Origin: Bosea sp. BIWAKO-01
GTDB taxonomy: Bacteria; Pseudomonadota; Alphaproteobacteria; Rhizobiales; Beijerinckiaceae
Direction: 5' to 3'
Assembly: GCF_001748145.1 (NCBI RefSeq)
Contig: NZ_BCQA01000001.1
Coordinates: 3,746,501-3,810,500 of the forward strand
Length of the DNA: 64,000 nt
Shown here: one piece after another, positions 55,221 to 63,881 of the stretch
How the letters are laid out: each line of letters begins with the position of its first letter
Numbering within the stretch: the first letter of the stretch is position 1
The notes under the pieces: generated by a model
What the model saw: the letters and a program-made list of their open reading frames with translations, nothing else
The model's database searches: none
What the model was told of the DNA's origin: nothing
Translations under genes and position numbers: made by a program

Positions 55221-56722
55221 TGCTGCAAACCGCGCCGCACCCCAAGGGCAGGATCCTGCTGACCGCGCGCTGGCTCGTCGGCCACCGCGACGGGCGGCAC
55301 CGGCTGATCGAGAATGGCGAGATCGTCTTCGAGAATGGCGAGGTGGTCTTCATTGGCCACCGCTTCCCCGGCGAGGTCGTGCGCCGGATCGATTACGGCA
55401 ACGCACTGATTGGACCCGGGTTCGTCGATCTCGACGCGCTTTCCGATCTCGACACCACCATCCTGGCCTATGACAACCAACCGGCCTGGAAGAAGGGGCG
55501 TGTCTGGCCGCGTTCCTACATCGAGGCCGGCCCGGTCGAGATGTATTCGCGCGAAGAGCTTGCCTTCCAGAAGCACCATGCCTTCGCGACGTTGATCCGC
55601 AACGGCATCACCACGGCGCTGCCGATCGCCTCGCTGTTCTACCGTCAATGGGGCGAGACGCCGGAAGAGTTCTCCGACGCGGCCGAAGCTGCGGCGAAAC
55701 TCGGCCTGCGCGCCTATCTCGGCCCGGCCTACCGCACCGGGAACCAGGTGGTCGAGGCCGATGGCAGGATCACGACGGCCTATGACGAGCCGCGCGGCCT
55801 GGCCGAACTTGCCGCGGCAATCGCCTTTTGCGAGCGCTTCGAAGGCGCTGCCGGCGGACTCATCCGCACCATGCTCGCACCGGATCGGATCGAGACCTCG
55901 ACCGCCGAACTGCTCTGGCGCACGGCGGAAGCCGGCCGGGCGCTCGGCGTGCCGGTGCGGCTGCATTGCTGCCAGTCGAAGATCGAATACGATCTCGTGC
56001 TGGCGCAGCACGGCATGAGCCCGCCGGAATGGCTGGAGAAGCTCGGCTTTCTGACCGAGCGGACGCTGTTGCCTCACGGAACCTATGTCTCCGGCAGCAG
56101 GTTCATCTCCCGGCCCGGCCGCGATCTCGAGATCATCCGCGATGCCGGCTCGACGATCGTGCATTGTCCTCTGGTTTCCGGACGCCATGGCAATGCCATC
56201 GATCATTTCGGGCGCTATCGCGAGATGGGCCTGAACCTCGGTCTTGGCACCGATACAAGCCCGCCGGACATGATCATGAACATGCAGGTCGGCATGATCC
56301 TCGCCCGCACCATGGCCGGCAGTGCGGCCGGCGTGCGCAGTGAAGACTATTACGATGCGGCGACGATTGGCGGTGCCGATGCGCTTGGCCGTCCCGATCT
56401 CGGCAGGCTCCAATCTGGCGCGCGGGCCGATATCACGGTCTTCGATCTCGACCGGCCACATCTCGGCCAGGTCATCGATCCGATCCAGACCATGCTGCTC
56501 GCCGGACACGGTCGCGATTTCGCGACGGTGATCATCGACGGCCGTTTCGTCATGGAGGACCGCGAGATCCCGGGCGTCGATGAAGCCGCCGACAAGCGGC
56601 GCGCGCAGGAACAGTTCGAGGGCGTGATGGCGCAGTACCCGCGCCGGACACATGGCCATCCTCCAGCTTCAGAGATCTTCTCGTCAAGCTATCCGGTCGA
56701 ACGTGGGGAGGAGAGAACATGA
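55220..56722 (+). CDS. Amidohydrolase-family protein lacking the HxH metal motif
   Basis: 500-residue member of the amidohydrolase superfamily (TRZ/ATZ or guanine-deaminase-like). The amino-terminal half-barrel and strand 1 are seen in RILLTARWLVGHRDGRHRLIENGEIVF and GPGFVDLDALSDLDT, where the invariant H-x-H after strand 1 is replaced by D-L-D-A. Later sites remain: VPVRLHCCQSKIEYD, LLPHGTYVSGSRF, and GLGTDTSPPDMIMNMQVG with the catalytic aspartate; GRPDLGRLQSGARADITVFDL is the standard C-terminal phrase. It is sandwiched between a normal amidohydrolase and the ATPase genes with ATGA overlaps. It may use a different metal site or have another role. Confidence 0.87.
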   Translation: MLQTAPHPKGRILLTARWLVGHRDGRHRLIENGEIVFENGEVVFIGHRFPGEVVRRIDYGNALIGPGFVDLDALSDLDTTILAYDNQPAWKKGRVWPRSYIEAGPVEMYSREELAFQKHHAFATLIRNGITTALPIASLFYRQWGETPEEFSDAAEAAAKLGLRAYLGPAYRTGNQVVEADGRITTAYDEPRGLAELAAAIAFCERFEGAAGGLIRTMLAPDRIETSTAELLWRTAEAGRALGVPVRLHCCQSKIEYDLVLAQHGMSPPEWLEKLGFLTERTLLPHGTYVSGSRFISRPGRDLEIIRDAGSTIVHCPLVSGRHGNAIDHFGRYREMGLNLGLGTDTSPPDMIMNMQVGMILARTMAGSAAGVRSEDYYDAATIGGADALGRPDLGRLQSGARADITVFDLDRPHLGQVIDPIQTMLLAGHGRDFATVIIDGRFVMEDREIPGVDEAADKRRAQEQFEGVMAQYPRRTHGHPPASEIFSSSYPVERGEERT

Positions 56723-57711
56723 CCGCCATGGCCGTGCCCCAGTCGCTACTCTCGGTGCGGGACCTCAAGGTCGTCTTCGACGGCCGACATGGCCCGCTGA
56801 CGGCGCTCGACGGCGTCTCGCTCGAGATCGCGCCAGGCGAGATCCTTGGCGTTGTCGGCGAGTCGGGGGCGGGCAAATCCCTGACCGGCACGGCGGTGAT
56901 CGGCCTGCTCGATCCGCCCGGCCGGGTTGCAGGTGGCAGCATCCATCTCAACGGCCGGCGCATCGACAATCTCCCAGCCGAGGCGATGCGCCTGGTGCGG
57001 GGCAAGGAGATCGGCGCGATCTTCCAGGATCCGCTGACCTCGCTCCATCCACTGCTCCGGGTCGGGGATCAGATTGTCGAGACGATCCTGGCGCATCTGC
57101 CGGTCAGCCGTGGCGAAGCGCGGGCACGGGCGCTCCATCTTCTCAAGGAGGTCGGCATTCCCGCCGCCGAAACGCGGATCGACCATTATCCGCATCAGTT
57201 CTCAGGCGGCATGCGCCAGCGCGTGGTGATCGCGCTGGCTCTCTGCGCCGAACCCAAGCTGATCATCGCGGACGAGCCAACGACGGCGCTCGACGTTTCG
57301 ATCCAGGCGCAGATCATGAGCCTGCTCAAGCGGCTCTGCCGCGAGCATGGCACAGCGATCATGCTGGTGACACACGACATGGGCGTGATCGCCGAGACTG
57401 CAGACAGGGTCGCGGTGATGTATGCCGGACGGGTCGTCGAGGTCGGTCCTGTGAAGGATGTGACACGCCACCCCAGCCATCCCTATACGGCCGGGCTGAT
57501 GGCTTCGATCCCGAGCGTGCATGAGCGCCATCGCCATCTCAACCAGATCGACGGCGCGATGCCGCGGCTGAACGCCATTCCGAAGGGCTGCGCCTTCAAT
57601 CCGCGGTGCGGTTCTTGCCGCGACCGCTGCCGCGACGAGCGGCCTTCGCTGGGCGCGGGGCTCCATATCGCCGCCTGCCACTTCCCCTTGCGTGAGCTGG
57701 TTCATGGCTGA
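56719..57711 (+). CDS. ABC transporter ATPase (DppD-like)
   Basis: 330-residue ATP-binding subunit. Walker A GESGAGKSLTGTAVIG near residue 47, signature FSGGMRQRVVIALALCAEPK, Walker [15 protein letters not shown], then HDMGVIAETADRVAVMYAGRVVE. The C-terminal oligopeptide-type tail with four cysteines (CAFNPRCGSCRDRC) is present. The start overlaps the amidohydrolase stop (ATGA). Confidence 0.95.
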   Translation: MTAMAVPQSLLSVRDLKVVFDGRHGPLTALDGVSLEIAPGEILGVVGESGAGKSLTGTAVIGLLDPPGRVAGGSIHLNGRRIDNLPAEAMRLVRGKEIGAIFQDPLTSLHPLLRVGDQIVETILAHLPVSRGEARARALHLLKEVGIPAAETRIDHYPHQFSGGMRQRVVIALALCAEPKLIIADEPTTALDVSIQAQIMSLLKRLCREHGTAIMLVTHDMGVIAETADRVAVMYAGRVVEVGPVKDVTRHPSHPYTAGLMASIPSVHERHRHLNQIDGAMPRLNAIPKGCAFNPRCGSCRDRCRDERPSLGAGLHIAACHFPLRELVHG

Positions 57712-58672
57712 AACCGAAACCATTCTCGAGGTGAAGGCGGCGTCCTGCCGCTTCGACGTCTCGGCGCCCTGGCTGTCCCGTCTGGCTTCGCATGAGCCGC
57801 GCCGTGTGTTGAGGGCGGTCGAGGATATCTCGTTCACGGTCCAGCGTGGCACCACTTTCAGCATCGTCGGCGAGTCCGGTTGCGGGAAATCGACGCTGGC
57901 ACGCATGATCGTCGGGCTGCAGCGCCCGACCGAGGGCAGCTTGCGCTTTGCCGATATCCGCCGCCTCGATGGCAGCTTCGGTCCGCCACGCGTTCAGATG
58001 ATTTTCCAGGATCCCTATGCCAGCCTGAATCCGCGCTGGCGCGTCGGCGACATCATTGCCGAGCCGATCCGCGAGCTGAAGCTGCGGAGCGATGACGCCC
58101 AGGTGACGGAACGCGTCGGCGATCTGCTCGAGATCGTCGGGCTGTCTCGCGCCGACGCCCGGCGTTTCCCGCATGAATTCTCCGGCGGCCAGCGGCAGCG
58201 CATCTCGATCGCCCGTGCACTGGCGACCGAGGCCGACTTCCTGGTCTGCGACGAGCCGACCTCGGCACTCGACGTCTCCGTGCAGGCACAGATCCTCAAT
58301 CTCATGGTGAGGCTGCAGGCCGAGTTCGGCCTGACCTATCTCTTCATCAGCCATAATCTCTCGGTGGTTCGGCACATGTCCGACCATCTGGCGATCATGT
58401 ATCTCGGCCGCTTCGTCGAGGCCGGCCCCGCCGATGAGGTCTTCAACCTGCCGCGCCATCCCTATACGCGGCTGCTGCTCGACACGATTCCCGATGTCGA
58501 GAGGCCGAACCGGGAGCGCAAGCCGATGTCGGGCGAGGTGCCGAGCCCGATTGCACCGCCGAGCGGCTGCGCGTTTCACCCGCGCTGTGCAAGTGCCGTG
58601 GAGCGCTGTTCGCAGCAACGCCCTCCGCTGCGCGATTTCGGCGATGTCCGCCTCGCCTGTGACAGGGCGTGA
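57704..58672 (+). CDS. ABC transporter ATPase (DppF-like)
   Basis: 322-residue second ATPase. Walker A GESGCGKSTLARMIVG near residue 56, signature [20 protein letters not shown], Walker B FLVCDEPTSALDVS, and the DppF phrase DPYASLNPRWRVGDIIAEPIR. The tail holds the Cys-rich sequence GCAFHPRCASAVERCSQQRP, usual in OppF/DppF. It overlaps the DppD gene by eight bases and is the last gene of the operon; a 10-bp inverted repeat follows 18 bp later. Confidence 0.95.
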   Translation: MAETETILEVKAASCRFDVSAPWLSRLASHEPRRVLRAVEDISFTVQRGTTFSIVGESGCGKSTLARMIVGLQRPTEGSLRFADIRRLDGSFGPPRVQMIFQDPYASLNPRWRVGDIIAEPIRELKLRSDDAQVTERVGDLLEIVGLSRADARRFPHEFSGGQRQRISIARALATEADFLVCDEPTSALDVSVQAQILNLMVRLQAEFGLTYLFISHNLSVVRHMSDHLAIMYLGRFVEAGPADEVFNLPRHPYTRLLLDTIPDVERPNRERKPMSGEVPSPIAPPSGCAFHPRCASAVERCSQQRPPLRDFGDVRLACDRA

Positions 58673-58690
58673 TCGGTACGCGGAGGGAAG

Positions 58691-58715
58691 GTTAACGGCC
58701 GAACTGGCCGTTAAC
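58691..58715. terminator. 10-bp perfect inverted repeat between importer and che operons
   Basis: GTTAACGGCC-GAACT-GGCCGTTAAC, 18 bp after the DppF stop and 64 bp before the first che gene. It may end the importer transcript, although the following bases are not T-rich, or serve as an operator for the chemotaxis operon. Confidence 0.5.
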
Positions 58716-58779
58716 GCGCGATTTACCGTGTTTTGCCTAGGGTAAGCGAGGCTTCCTCTGGTCGCGGATACATCTCGCC

Positions 58780-60234
58780 ATGCAAGCACAGGCGCTCAAG
58801 CTGCCGGAGACGGCCAATGAGGATGTGCTCAATGGGACTGCGGCCGCCCGCGCCATTGGCGAGATCGCGGAGCGCTTCGGCAAGCTCGGGATCGAGATCA
58901 CGGATATTTCCGGCCGCATCGGCGATGTCACACGCCAGCTCGAAGGCCAGGCCGAAGGGCTGCACCGCGTCGTTGCGTCCGTCGAGCAGGTTTCGCGTTC
59001 CAATCGCTCGATCCAGAGTTCGGCGGAAGACGCTCAGAAGGCGGCTTCTGTCGTCAAGAGTGGCCTGGAACGTGTCACTGGAGCGGTTCGGCATGGGCTG
59101 AAGGCTGCCCAGAGCGATATCGAGACGCTGAGCCAGGGGGCCGAATCGATTTCGGCTGCGCTTGCCGAGGCGGTCGCCAATGCCCACAAGGTTCGTGAGG
59201 CGAGTGACGCCATCCAGACGATCACGCGCGAGATCCAACTGCTCTCGATCAATGCCGGTGTCGAGGCGGCGCGGAGTGGTTCGGCGGGGCGCGGGTTTGC
59301 CGTCATCGCTGCGGCGGTGAAGCAACTCTCCGAGCAGACGCGTGAGGCGACCGCGCTCAGCACCCGACAGCTCGACGCGCTTGTGGAAACGGTCAATCAG
59401 CTTGCCCGCCGCAGCGTCGAGAATGCAGCGGTAGCCCGCCGCGCGAGCGAGGAGAGCAGGGGAATATCCCGGCAAGTCGGCGAACTCGACATTTTCGGTC
59501 GCTCGGTCGTCGGGCTGATCGGCGATATCGATGCGATCTCGAATCCGACGCGTGAGAATGCCATCGCCTTCGCCAAGGTAGGCGAGGATCTCAAGGCACT
59601 CGTCGCCGGTGTCGACCAGTCGAGCGGCAACCTCGATCTCGCGTCGGGCCGGGCGGCTTCGCTCGTCTCGATCAGCGAGGCGATCCTCGGCTCGATTGCG
59701 GCTTCCGGCGTGCGCACCGCGCAGTCGGAACTGATCGCCACCGCCATGGAGGCGGCGCAAGCCATTTCCGGGCTCTTCGAGGACGCCGTGGCACAAGGCG
59801 AAGTCACGATGGTCGATCTCTTCGACGAGACCTATCGTCCGATCGGCGGCTCGGATCCTCTGCAGCATATGACGCGTTTCGTCGCGTTGACCGATCGTCT
59901 GCTGCCGCCGCTCCAGGAAAGGCTGCTGGCCGCAAACAGGCGCGTCGTTTTCTGCGCGGCCGTCGATCGGAACGGCTTTCTGCCGACCCATAACCGCAAA
60001 TACTCGCAGGCGCAGGGACGGGATCCGATCTGGAACAATGCGAATTGCCGGAACCGCCGCCTCTTCGCGGATCGCACCGGGTTGGCGGCTGCCCGCAACC
60101 AGAAACCTTTCCTGCTGCAGACCTATCGGCGCGACATGGGCGGCGGCCAGTTTCTCGTCATGGAGGACCTCTCCGCGCCGATCTGGGTCAAGGGGCGCCA
60201 TTGGGGCGGATTCCGTTTCGGTCTCAGCGTTTGA
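58780..60234 (+). CDS. Soluble chemoreceptor with C-terminal sensor-like domain
   Basis: 484-residue methyl-accepting chemotaxis protein without any transmembrane helix. The coiled-coil signalling region takes the first 235 residues, with the hairpin tip at about 150-175 (REIQLLSINAGVEAARSGSA) and GRGFAVIAAAVKQLSEQT. The last 145 residues form a separate globular part with AVDRNGFLPTHNRKYSQ, NCRNRRLFADRTG and GGGQFLVMEDLSAPIWVKG, a conserved-looking sensor of the PAS/Cache type that I recognise from other alphaproteobacterial receptors. The domain order is the reverse of the usual one. It is the first gene of the che operon, the position held by icpA/mcp genes in rhizobia. Confidence 0.9.
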   Translation: MQAQALKLPETANEDVLNGTAAARAIGEIAERFGKLGIEITDISGRIGDVTRQLEGQAEGLHRVVASVEQVSRSNRSIQSSAEDAQKAASVVKSGLERVTGAVRHGLKAAQSDIETLSQGAESISAALAEAVANAHKVREASDAIQTITREIQLLSINAGVEAARSGSAGRGFAVIAAAVKQLSEQTREATALSTRQLDALVETVNQLARRSVENAAVARRASEESRGISRQVGELDIFGRSVVGLIGDIDAISNPTRENAIAFAKVGEDLKALVAGVDQSSGNLDLASGRAASLVSISEAILGSIAASGVRTAQSELIATAMEAAQAISGLFEDAVAQGEVTMVDLFDETYRPIGGSDPLQHMTRFVALTDRLLPPLQERLLAANRRVVFCAAVDRNGFLPTHNRKYSQAQGRDPIWNNANCRNRRLFADRTGLAAARNQKPFLLQTYRRDMGGGQFLVMEDLSAPIWVKGRHWGGFRFGLSV

Positions 60235-60331
60235 GGCGACCGCATTAACGGCCTGTGAGCGTTCCTGCAGGCAAGACTACGCGTAGCGCCAGGATGGCGC
60301 GTCGGGTTGAGTGAGTGTCCGGTCCAGCGTC

Positions 60332-60799
60332 ATGCATATCGCGCCGTCTTTTCCCAATCTCTCGGTCCTGCTGATCGATAGCAGCGCGCATTACCGGCGC
60401 ATCGTCCGGACCATGCTCTATCAGGCGTCGCTCCACCGCATCTTCGAGGCAGCGGATTTGTCCTCGGCCGCAACGATGTTCATTCAAAAGCAGCCGAACA
60501 TCGTGGTCCTGGACTGGGACCTGCCCGATTCCGGCAGCGTCAAATGCCTGGCATCGATCCGTTCGTTCAAGACTTCGCCCTTCGCCAAGGCTCCGGTTCT
60601 GGTGATGATGGAACGCCCCGACCGCCGCTCGGTCGTGCAGGCGGCCAAGCTCGGGGCGCACGAGATCATCACCAAGCCGATTTCGCCCAACGCGCTCTGG
60701 CTGCACCTGTCCGGGATCATCAACATCCCGCGCAAGTACAAGGAGCAGAACGGCAGCATCTCGCTCGTTCCTCGCGCCATCAGCAATGCCATGTTCTGA
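60332..60799 (+). CDS. Degenerate CheY-like receiver protein
   Basis: 155-residue single-domain response regulator with a C-terminal extension. The fold is REC: LSVLLIDSSAHYRRIVRTML, NIVVLDWDLPDSGSVKCL with the phospho-accepting aspartate (LDWD), APVLVMMERPDRRSVVQAAKLGAHEIITKPIS with the conserved lysine. The first acidic pair is reduced to D-S rather than D-D, and the switch Ser/Thr is replaced by methionine, so phosphorylation may be weak. GTG at 60311 is an alternative start. It lies between the receptor and the STAS gene. Confidence 0.85.
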   Translation: MHIAPSFPNLSVLLIDSSAHYRRIVRTMLYQASLHRIFEAADLSSAATMFIQKQPNIVVLDWDLPDSGSVKCLASIRSFKTSPFAKAPVLVMMERPDRRSVVQAAKLGAHEIITKPISPNALWLHLSGIINIPRKYKEQNGSISLVPRAISNAMF

Positions 60800-60895
60800 A
60801 CGCATCTGCCTCGGAAACGCCCAAAGCGTTGACGCCGGGGTGCCGCCGATTAGCGAAATTTTTACCAATCTGGCGTGATCTTCCATCCGCCAATA

Positions 60896-61192
60896 ATGGG
60901 TCCCGCCGCCGTGGTCATCACCGTCTCGCTTCCAGCCTTTCTCGGTCGTTCCGAGGCGGCAGCCTTCCGCAATCAGCTGCTCGTCGCGCTGGAGCAGAAG
61001 GAGAGCATCGCCGTCGAATGCGCTGGAGCTGGCCCCCTGCCCAGCCTCTGGATTCAGCTGCTCCATGCCGCCGCGACCAGCGCGCAGGCAAAGGGGCTCA
61101 GCGTCACTCTCAAGGCGGCCTCGGAAGAGTGCCGCAAGTCCCTGCAGGCGATCGGCTTCGATCCTGCCCAAAGCGCTCTCGTCCTGGAGTGA
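60896..61192 (+). CDS. STAS-domain protein in CheS position
   Basis: About 98-residue single-domain protein. It shows VVITVSLPAFLGRSEAAAFRNQLLVAL, then SIAVECAGAGPLPSLWIQLLHAAATSAQAKGLSVTLK and SLQAIGFDPAQSALVLE, the strand-helix order of STAS domains; the usual phospho-acceptor D-x-S is not evident (GPLPSLW). GTG at 60875 is an alternative start. In rhizobia the gene between the soluble receptor and cheY1-cheA is orf2/cheS, whose product binds CheA and accelerates loss of phosphate from CheY1. The correspondence is by position and size. Confidence 0.75.
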   Translation: MGPAAVVITVSLPAFLGRSEAAAFRNQLLVALEQKESIAVECAGAGPLPSLWIQLLHAAATSAQAKGLSVTLKAASEECRKSLQAIGFDPAQSALVLE

Positions 61193-61197
61193 TATCG

Positions 61198-61557
61198 ATG
61201 CGAATCCTGGCCATCGACGATACAAAGACCCTGCTCAGTCTGCTCAGCCTGACGCTTCGCAATGCCGGACATGAGGTGGCGGAAGCGGAGAACGGCGAGG
61301 ACGGCCTCGTCAAGTTCGAGCAGTTCCAGCCCGATCTGGTGATCACCGACCTCAACATGCCGTTGATGGACGGAATCGAGTTTACGCGCGCCTGCCGTGC
61401 CCGGCCGGCCGGCCAGAATACGCCGATCATCGTGCTGACGACGGAAAACGGCGCCGAGATCAAGGCGGAGGGCCGGCGTGCCGGCGCCAGCGCCTGGATG
61501 GTCAAGCCGTTCGAGCCCAACACGCTGCTCGGCCTCGTTGCTCGCTATCAGAACTAA
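61198..61557 (+). CDS. cheY: Chemotaxis response regulator CheY
   Basis: 119-residue receiver. All key residues are present: MRILAIDDTKTLLSLLSLTL with the acidic pair, DLVITDLNMPLMDGIEF with the phospho-acceptor aspartate, PIIVLTTENG with the switch threonine, and GASAWMVKPFEP with the lysine. It carries the signal from CheA to the flagellar motor or acts as phosphate sink, as CheY1 does in rhizobia with two CheY proteins. It starts five bases after the STAS stop and ends nine bases before cheA. Confidence 0.94.
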   Translation: MRILAIDDTKTLLSLLSLTLRNAGHEVAEAENGEDGLVKFEQFQPDLVITDLNMPLMDGIEFTRACRARPAGQNTPIIVLTTENGAEIKAEGRRAGASAWMVKPFEPNTLLGLVARYQN

Positions 61558-61566
61558 GGCTGGCTG

Positions 61567-63879
61567 ATGGATCCGTTAGCGGAACTCAAACAAACGTTCT
61601 TCCAGGAATGCGAAGAGCTTCTCGGCGCTCTGGAGCAAAAGCTTCAGGCGCTTGATGAGGGCTCACGCGAGCCCGAGGACGTCAACGCCGCATTTCGCGC
61701 GATCCATTCGATCAAGGGCGGGGCAGGGGCCTTCGGTTGCACGGAGCTCGTCGCCTTCGCCCATGTCTTCGAGGCGTCGCTCGATCATTTGCGTTCGGGG
61801 CGTGTCGCGATCGAGGACGCTCCTTTCGGACTGTTTCTGCGCTGCTCGGATGCCGTTGCCGATCTGGTCTCGGCCGCGCGCAATGACGAGCCGGCCCGCC
61901 CGCGTCCGGATCTGCTCGAAGCACTGGAACGTGTCGGACAGGCTGAACCCGTCGCGGCAGCTCCAGCCGCTGCCGTATCCGCACCTCCAGTGCCCTCGGT
62001 TCCGGCGCCTGCGAGCGATGACGCCCCGCCCGGCATCGCCGCGCTCGGCAACCTGCTTGCGATGGTCGAGGCGAAGTCCGCCGCGCCAGTGAAGCCGGTC
62101 GATGACGGCTGGGACGACGAGCCGGTCGCTGCGCTTGCTCCGGCCGAGCCGGTGAAGGCCGGTAGCGAGATCTGCCTGCGGATCACGCCGGACCGCGACC
62201 TCTTCCGCCGCGTGATCGAACCTCGCGTCGTGCTGGCGGCCCTGCCGTCAGAGGACATCGTTTCCGTCTCCTGCGACCTGAGCCACGTGCCGTCGCTGGA
62301 GGAACTCGACGTCACCGATTGCTGGATGCGCTTTGCCGTGAACCTGCGCACGCAGATGTCGGTCGAAGAGCTGCACGGCAAGTTCGATTTCACCCTCGCG
62401 ACCGAGGAGTTCGAGATCGAGGCAATGCCCGAGCCGGCCAATGACGATGTGGCTTCGTTCGCGCCAGTCGCTGCCGTCGATGCGGAGGTGCCGCAGTCGG
62501 TTGCTGCCGATCTCTCGGCAATCCTGGCGAAGCTCGGGCCTGCTCCGGTCGCTGCGCCGGAACCTGCTCCGGTCCAGGCTCCTGCACCGACCCCCACCCC
62601 AGTCGACGCCGTGGCTCCGCCCGCGCCGCGTCCTGCGCTGCGTGCGCCTGCCAATGATGCTCCTGCGGCCCGCCAACGCCAGGCCGTCAGCGTTCGTGTC
62701 GACCTCGACCGCATCGACAAACTGATGAATCTCGTCGGCGAGATCGTCATTACCCAGTCCATGCTGGTCGAATGCGTACGCTCGCTGCCCTACGACGTCT
62801 ATGCCAAGACCGCCGAGGGCATCCTGACGCTGTCGCGCCAGACGCGCGAGCTGCAGGATCATGTCATGGCGGTGCGCGCGCAGCCGGTGAAGGCCGTGTT
62901 CCAGCGCATGCCGCGCCTCGTCCGCGAGCTTGCACAGACGCTCGGCAAGGAAGTGCGCCTGGTGCTCGAAGGCGAGAACACCGAGGTCGACAAGACGATC
63001 ATCGAAGAGCTCGCCGATCCGCTGACCCATATGATCCGCAATTCGATGGATCATGGCCTGGAGACGCCGGAAGAACGCGGGGCAGCGGGCAAGGGGCCGG
63101 AGGGGACGATCCAGCTCACCGCTGAGCATCGGGCCGGGCGCATCGTGATTTCCGTCACCGATGATGGGCGCGGCATCAATCGCGAGAAGCTGCTCGGCAA
63201 GGCCCGTTCGCGTGGCCTCGTCGGCCCCGATGAAAAACTCGCGCCCGAGGAGATCGACCAGTTGATCTTCGCCGCTGGGCTTTCGACCGCGGAGGCCGTC
63301 AGCGACATCTCGGGCCGAGGCGTCGGCATGGATGTGGTGCGGCGCAATGTCGAGTCGCTCGGCGGGCGCATCAGCGTCGATTCCGAGCCCGGCCGCGGTT
63401 GCAAGTTCACCCTGGCATTGCCGCTGACGCTCGCGGTGCTCGAGGGCATGGTGATCCGCTGCGGCGACGATCGCTACGTCATCCCGATCGCGAGCGTGAT
63501 CGAGACCCAGCATCTCGCCAATACGCCGATCGAGCATCTCACCTTCGGCCAGGAAGTCCTGCGCTGGCGCGGTGAGGTCACGCCGCTCTACCGGCTCGGC
63601 GCCGTGATGGGCTCGTCCGGGCAGCGCGACGAGAACATCATCATCATCGCCGAAACCGAGCGCGGCGGTAACGTCGGAATTGCGGTCGACGAGATCGTCG
63701 GCCAGCAGCAGGTCGTCGTGAAGAGCCTCGAGGCGAATTACGGCGCGGTCAACGGCGCATCCGCCGCGACCATCCTTGGCGACGGCCTCGTCGCCCTGAT
63801 CCTCGATGTCGATTCGATGCTGAGACTGGCCGCGACCGGCGGCCGGCAACCCGTTCCCGAACTGAAAATGGCTGGATGA
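61567..63879 (+). CDS. cheA: Chemotaxis histidine kinase CheA
   Basis: 770-residue kinase. The Hpt domain has the phosphorylated His at residue 47 (RAIHSIKGGAGAFGC). An Ala/Pro-rich linker follows, then the CheY-binding-like P2 domain (EICLRITPDRDLFRRVIEPR) about 195-285, a second Pro/Ala linker, the dimer domain (VRVDLDRIDKLMNLVGEIVI), the ATP site (DPLTHMIRNSMDHGLE, VTDDGRGIN, DISGRGVGMDVV) and the CheW-like domain (LAVLEGMVIRCGDDRYVIPI). The order is complete. Length is slightly above average because of the linkers. Confidence 0.97.
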   Translation: MDPLAELKQTFFQECEELLGALEQKLQALDEGSREPEDVNAAFRAIHSIKGGAGAFGCTELVAFAHVFEASLDHLRSGRVAIEDAPFGLFLRCSDAVADLVSAARNDEPARPRPDLLEALERVGQAEPVAAAPAAAVSAPPVPSVPAPASDDAPPGIAALGNLLAMVEAKSAAPVKPVDDGWDDEPVAALAPAEPVKAGSEICLRITPDRDLFRRVIEPRVVLAALPSEDIVSVSCDLSHVPSLEELDVTDCWMRFAVNLRTQMSVEELHGKFDFTLATEEFEIEAMPEPANDDVASFAPVAAVDAEVPQSVAADLSAILAKLGPAPVAAPEPAPVQAPAPTPTPVDAVAPPAPRPALRAPANDAPAARQRQAVSVRVDLDRIDKLMNLVGEIVITQSMLVECVRSLPYDVYAKTAEGILTLSRQTRELQDHVMAVRAQPVKAVFQRMPRLVRELAQTLGKEVRLVLEGENTEVDKTIIEELADPLTHMIRNSMDHGLETPEERGAAGKGPEGTIQLTAEHRAGRIVISVTDDGRGINREKLLGKARSRGLVGPDEKLAPEEIDQLIFAAGLSTAEAVSDISGRGVGMDVVRRNVESLGGRISVDSEPGRGCKFTLALPLTLAVLEGMVIRCGDDRYVIPIASVIETQHLANTPIEHLTFGQEVLRWRGEVTPLYRLGAVMGSSGQRDENIIIIAETERGGNVGIAVDEIVGQQQVVVKSLEANYGAVNGASAATILGDGLVALILDVDSMLRLAATGGRQPVPELKMAG

Positions 63880-63881
63880 TC

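Noticed and set aside
61785..63849. Two long frames antisense to cheA
   Set aside because: Repetitive Ala/Ser/Thr or Asp/Arg-rich translations mirror the cheA linkers; no family resemblance.
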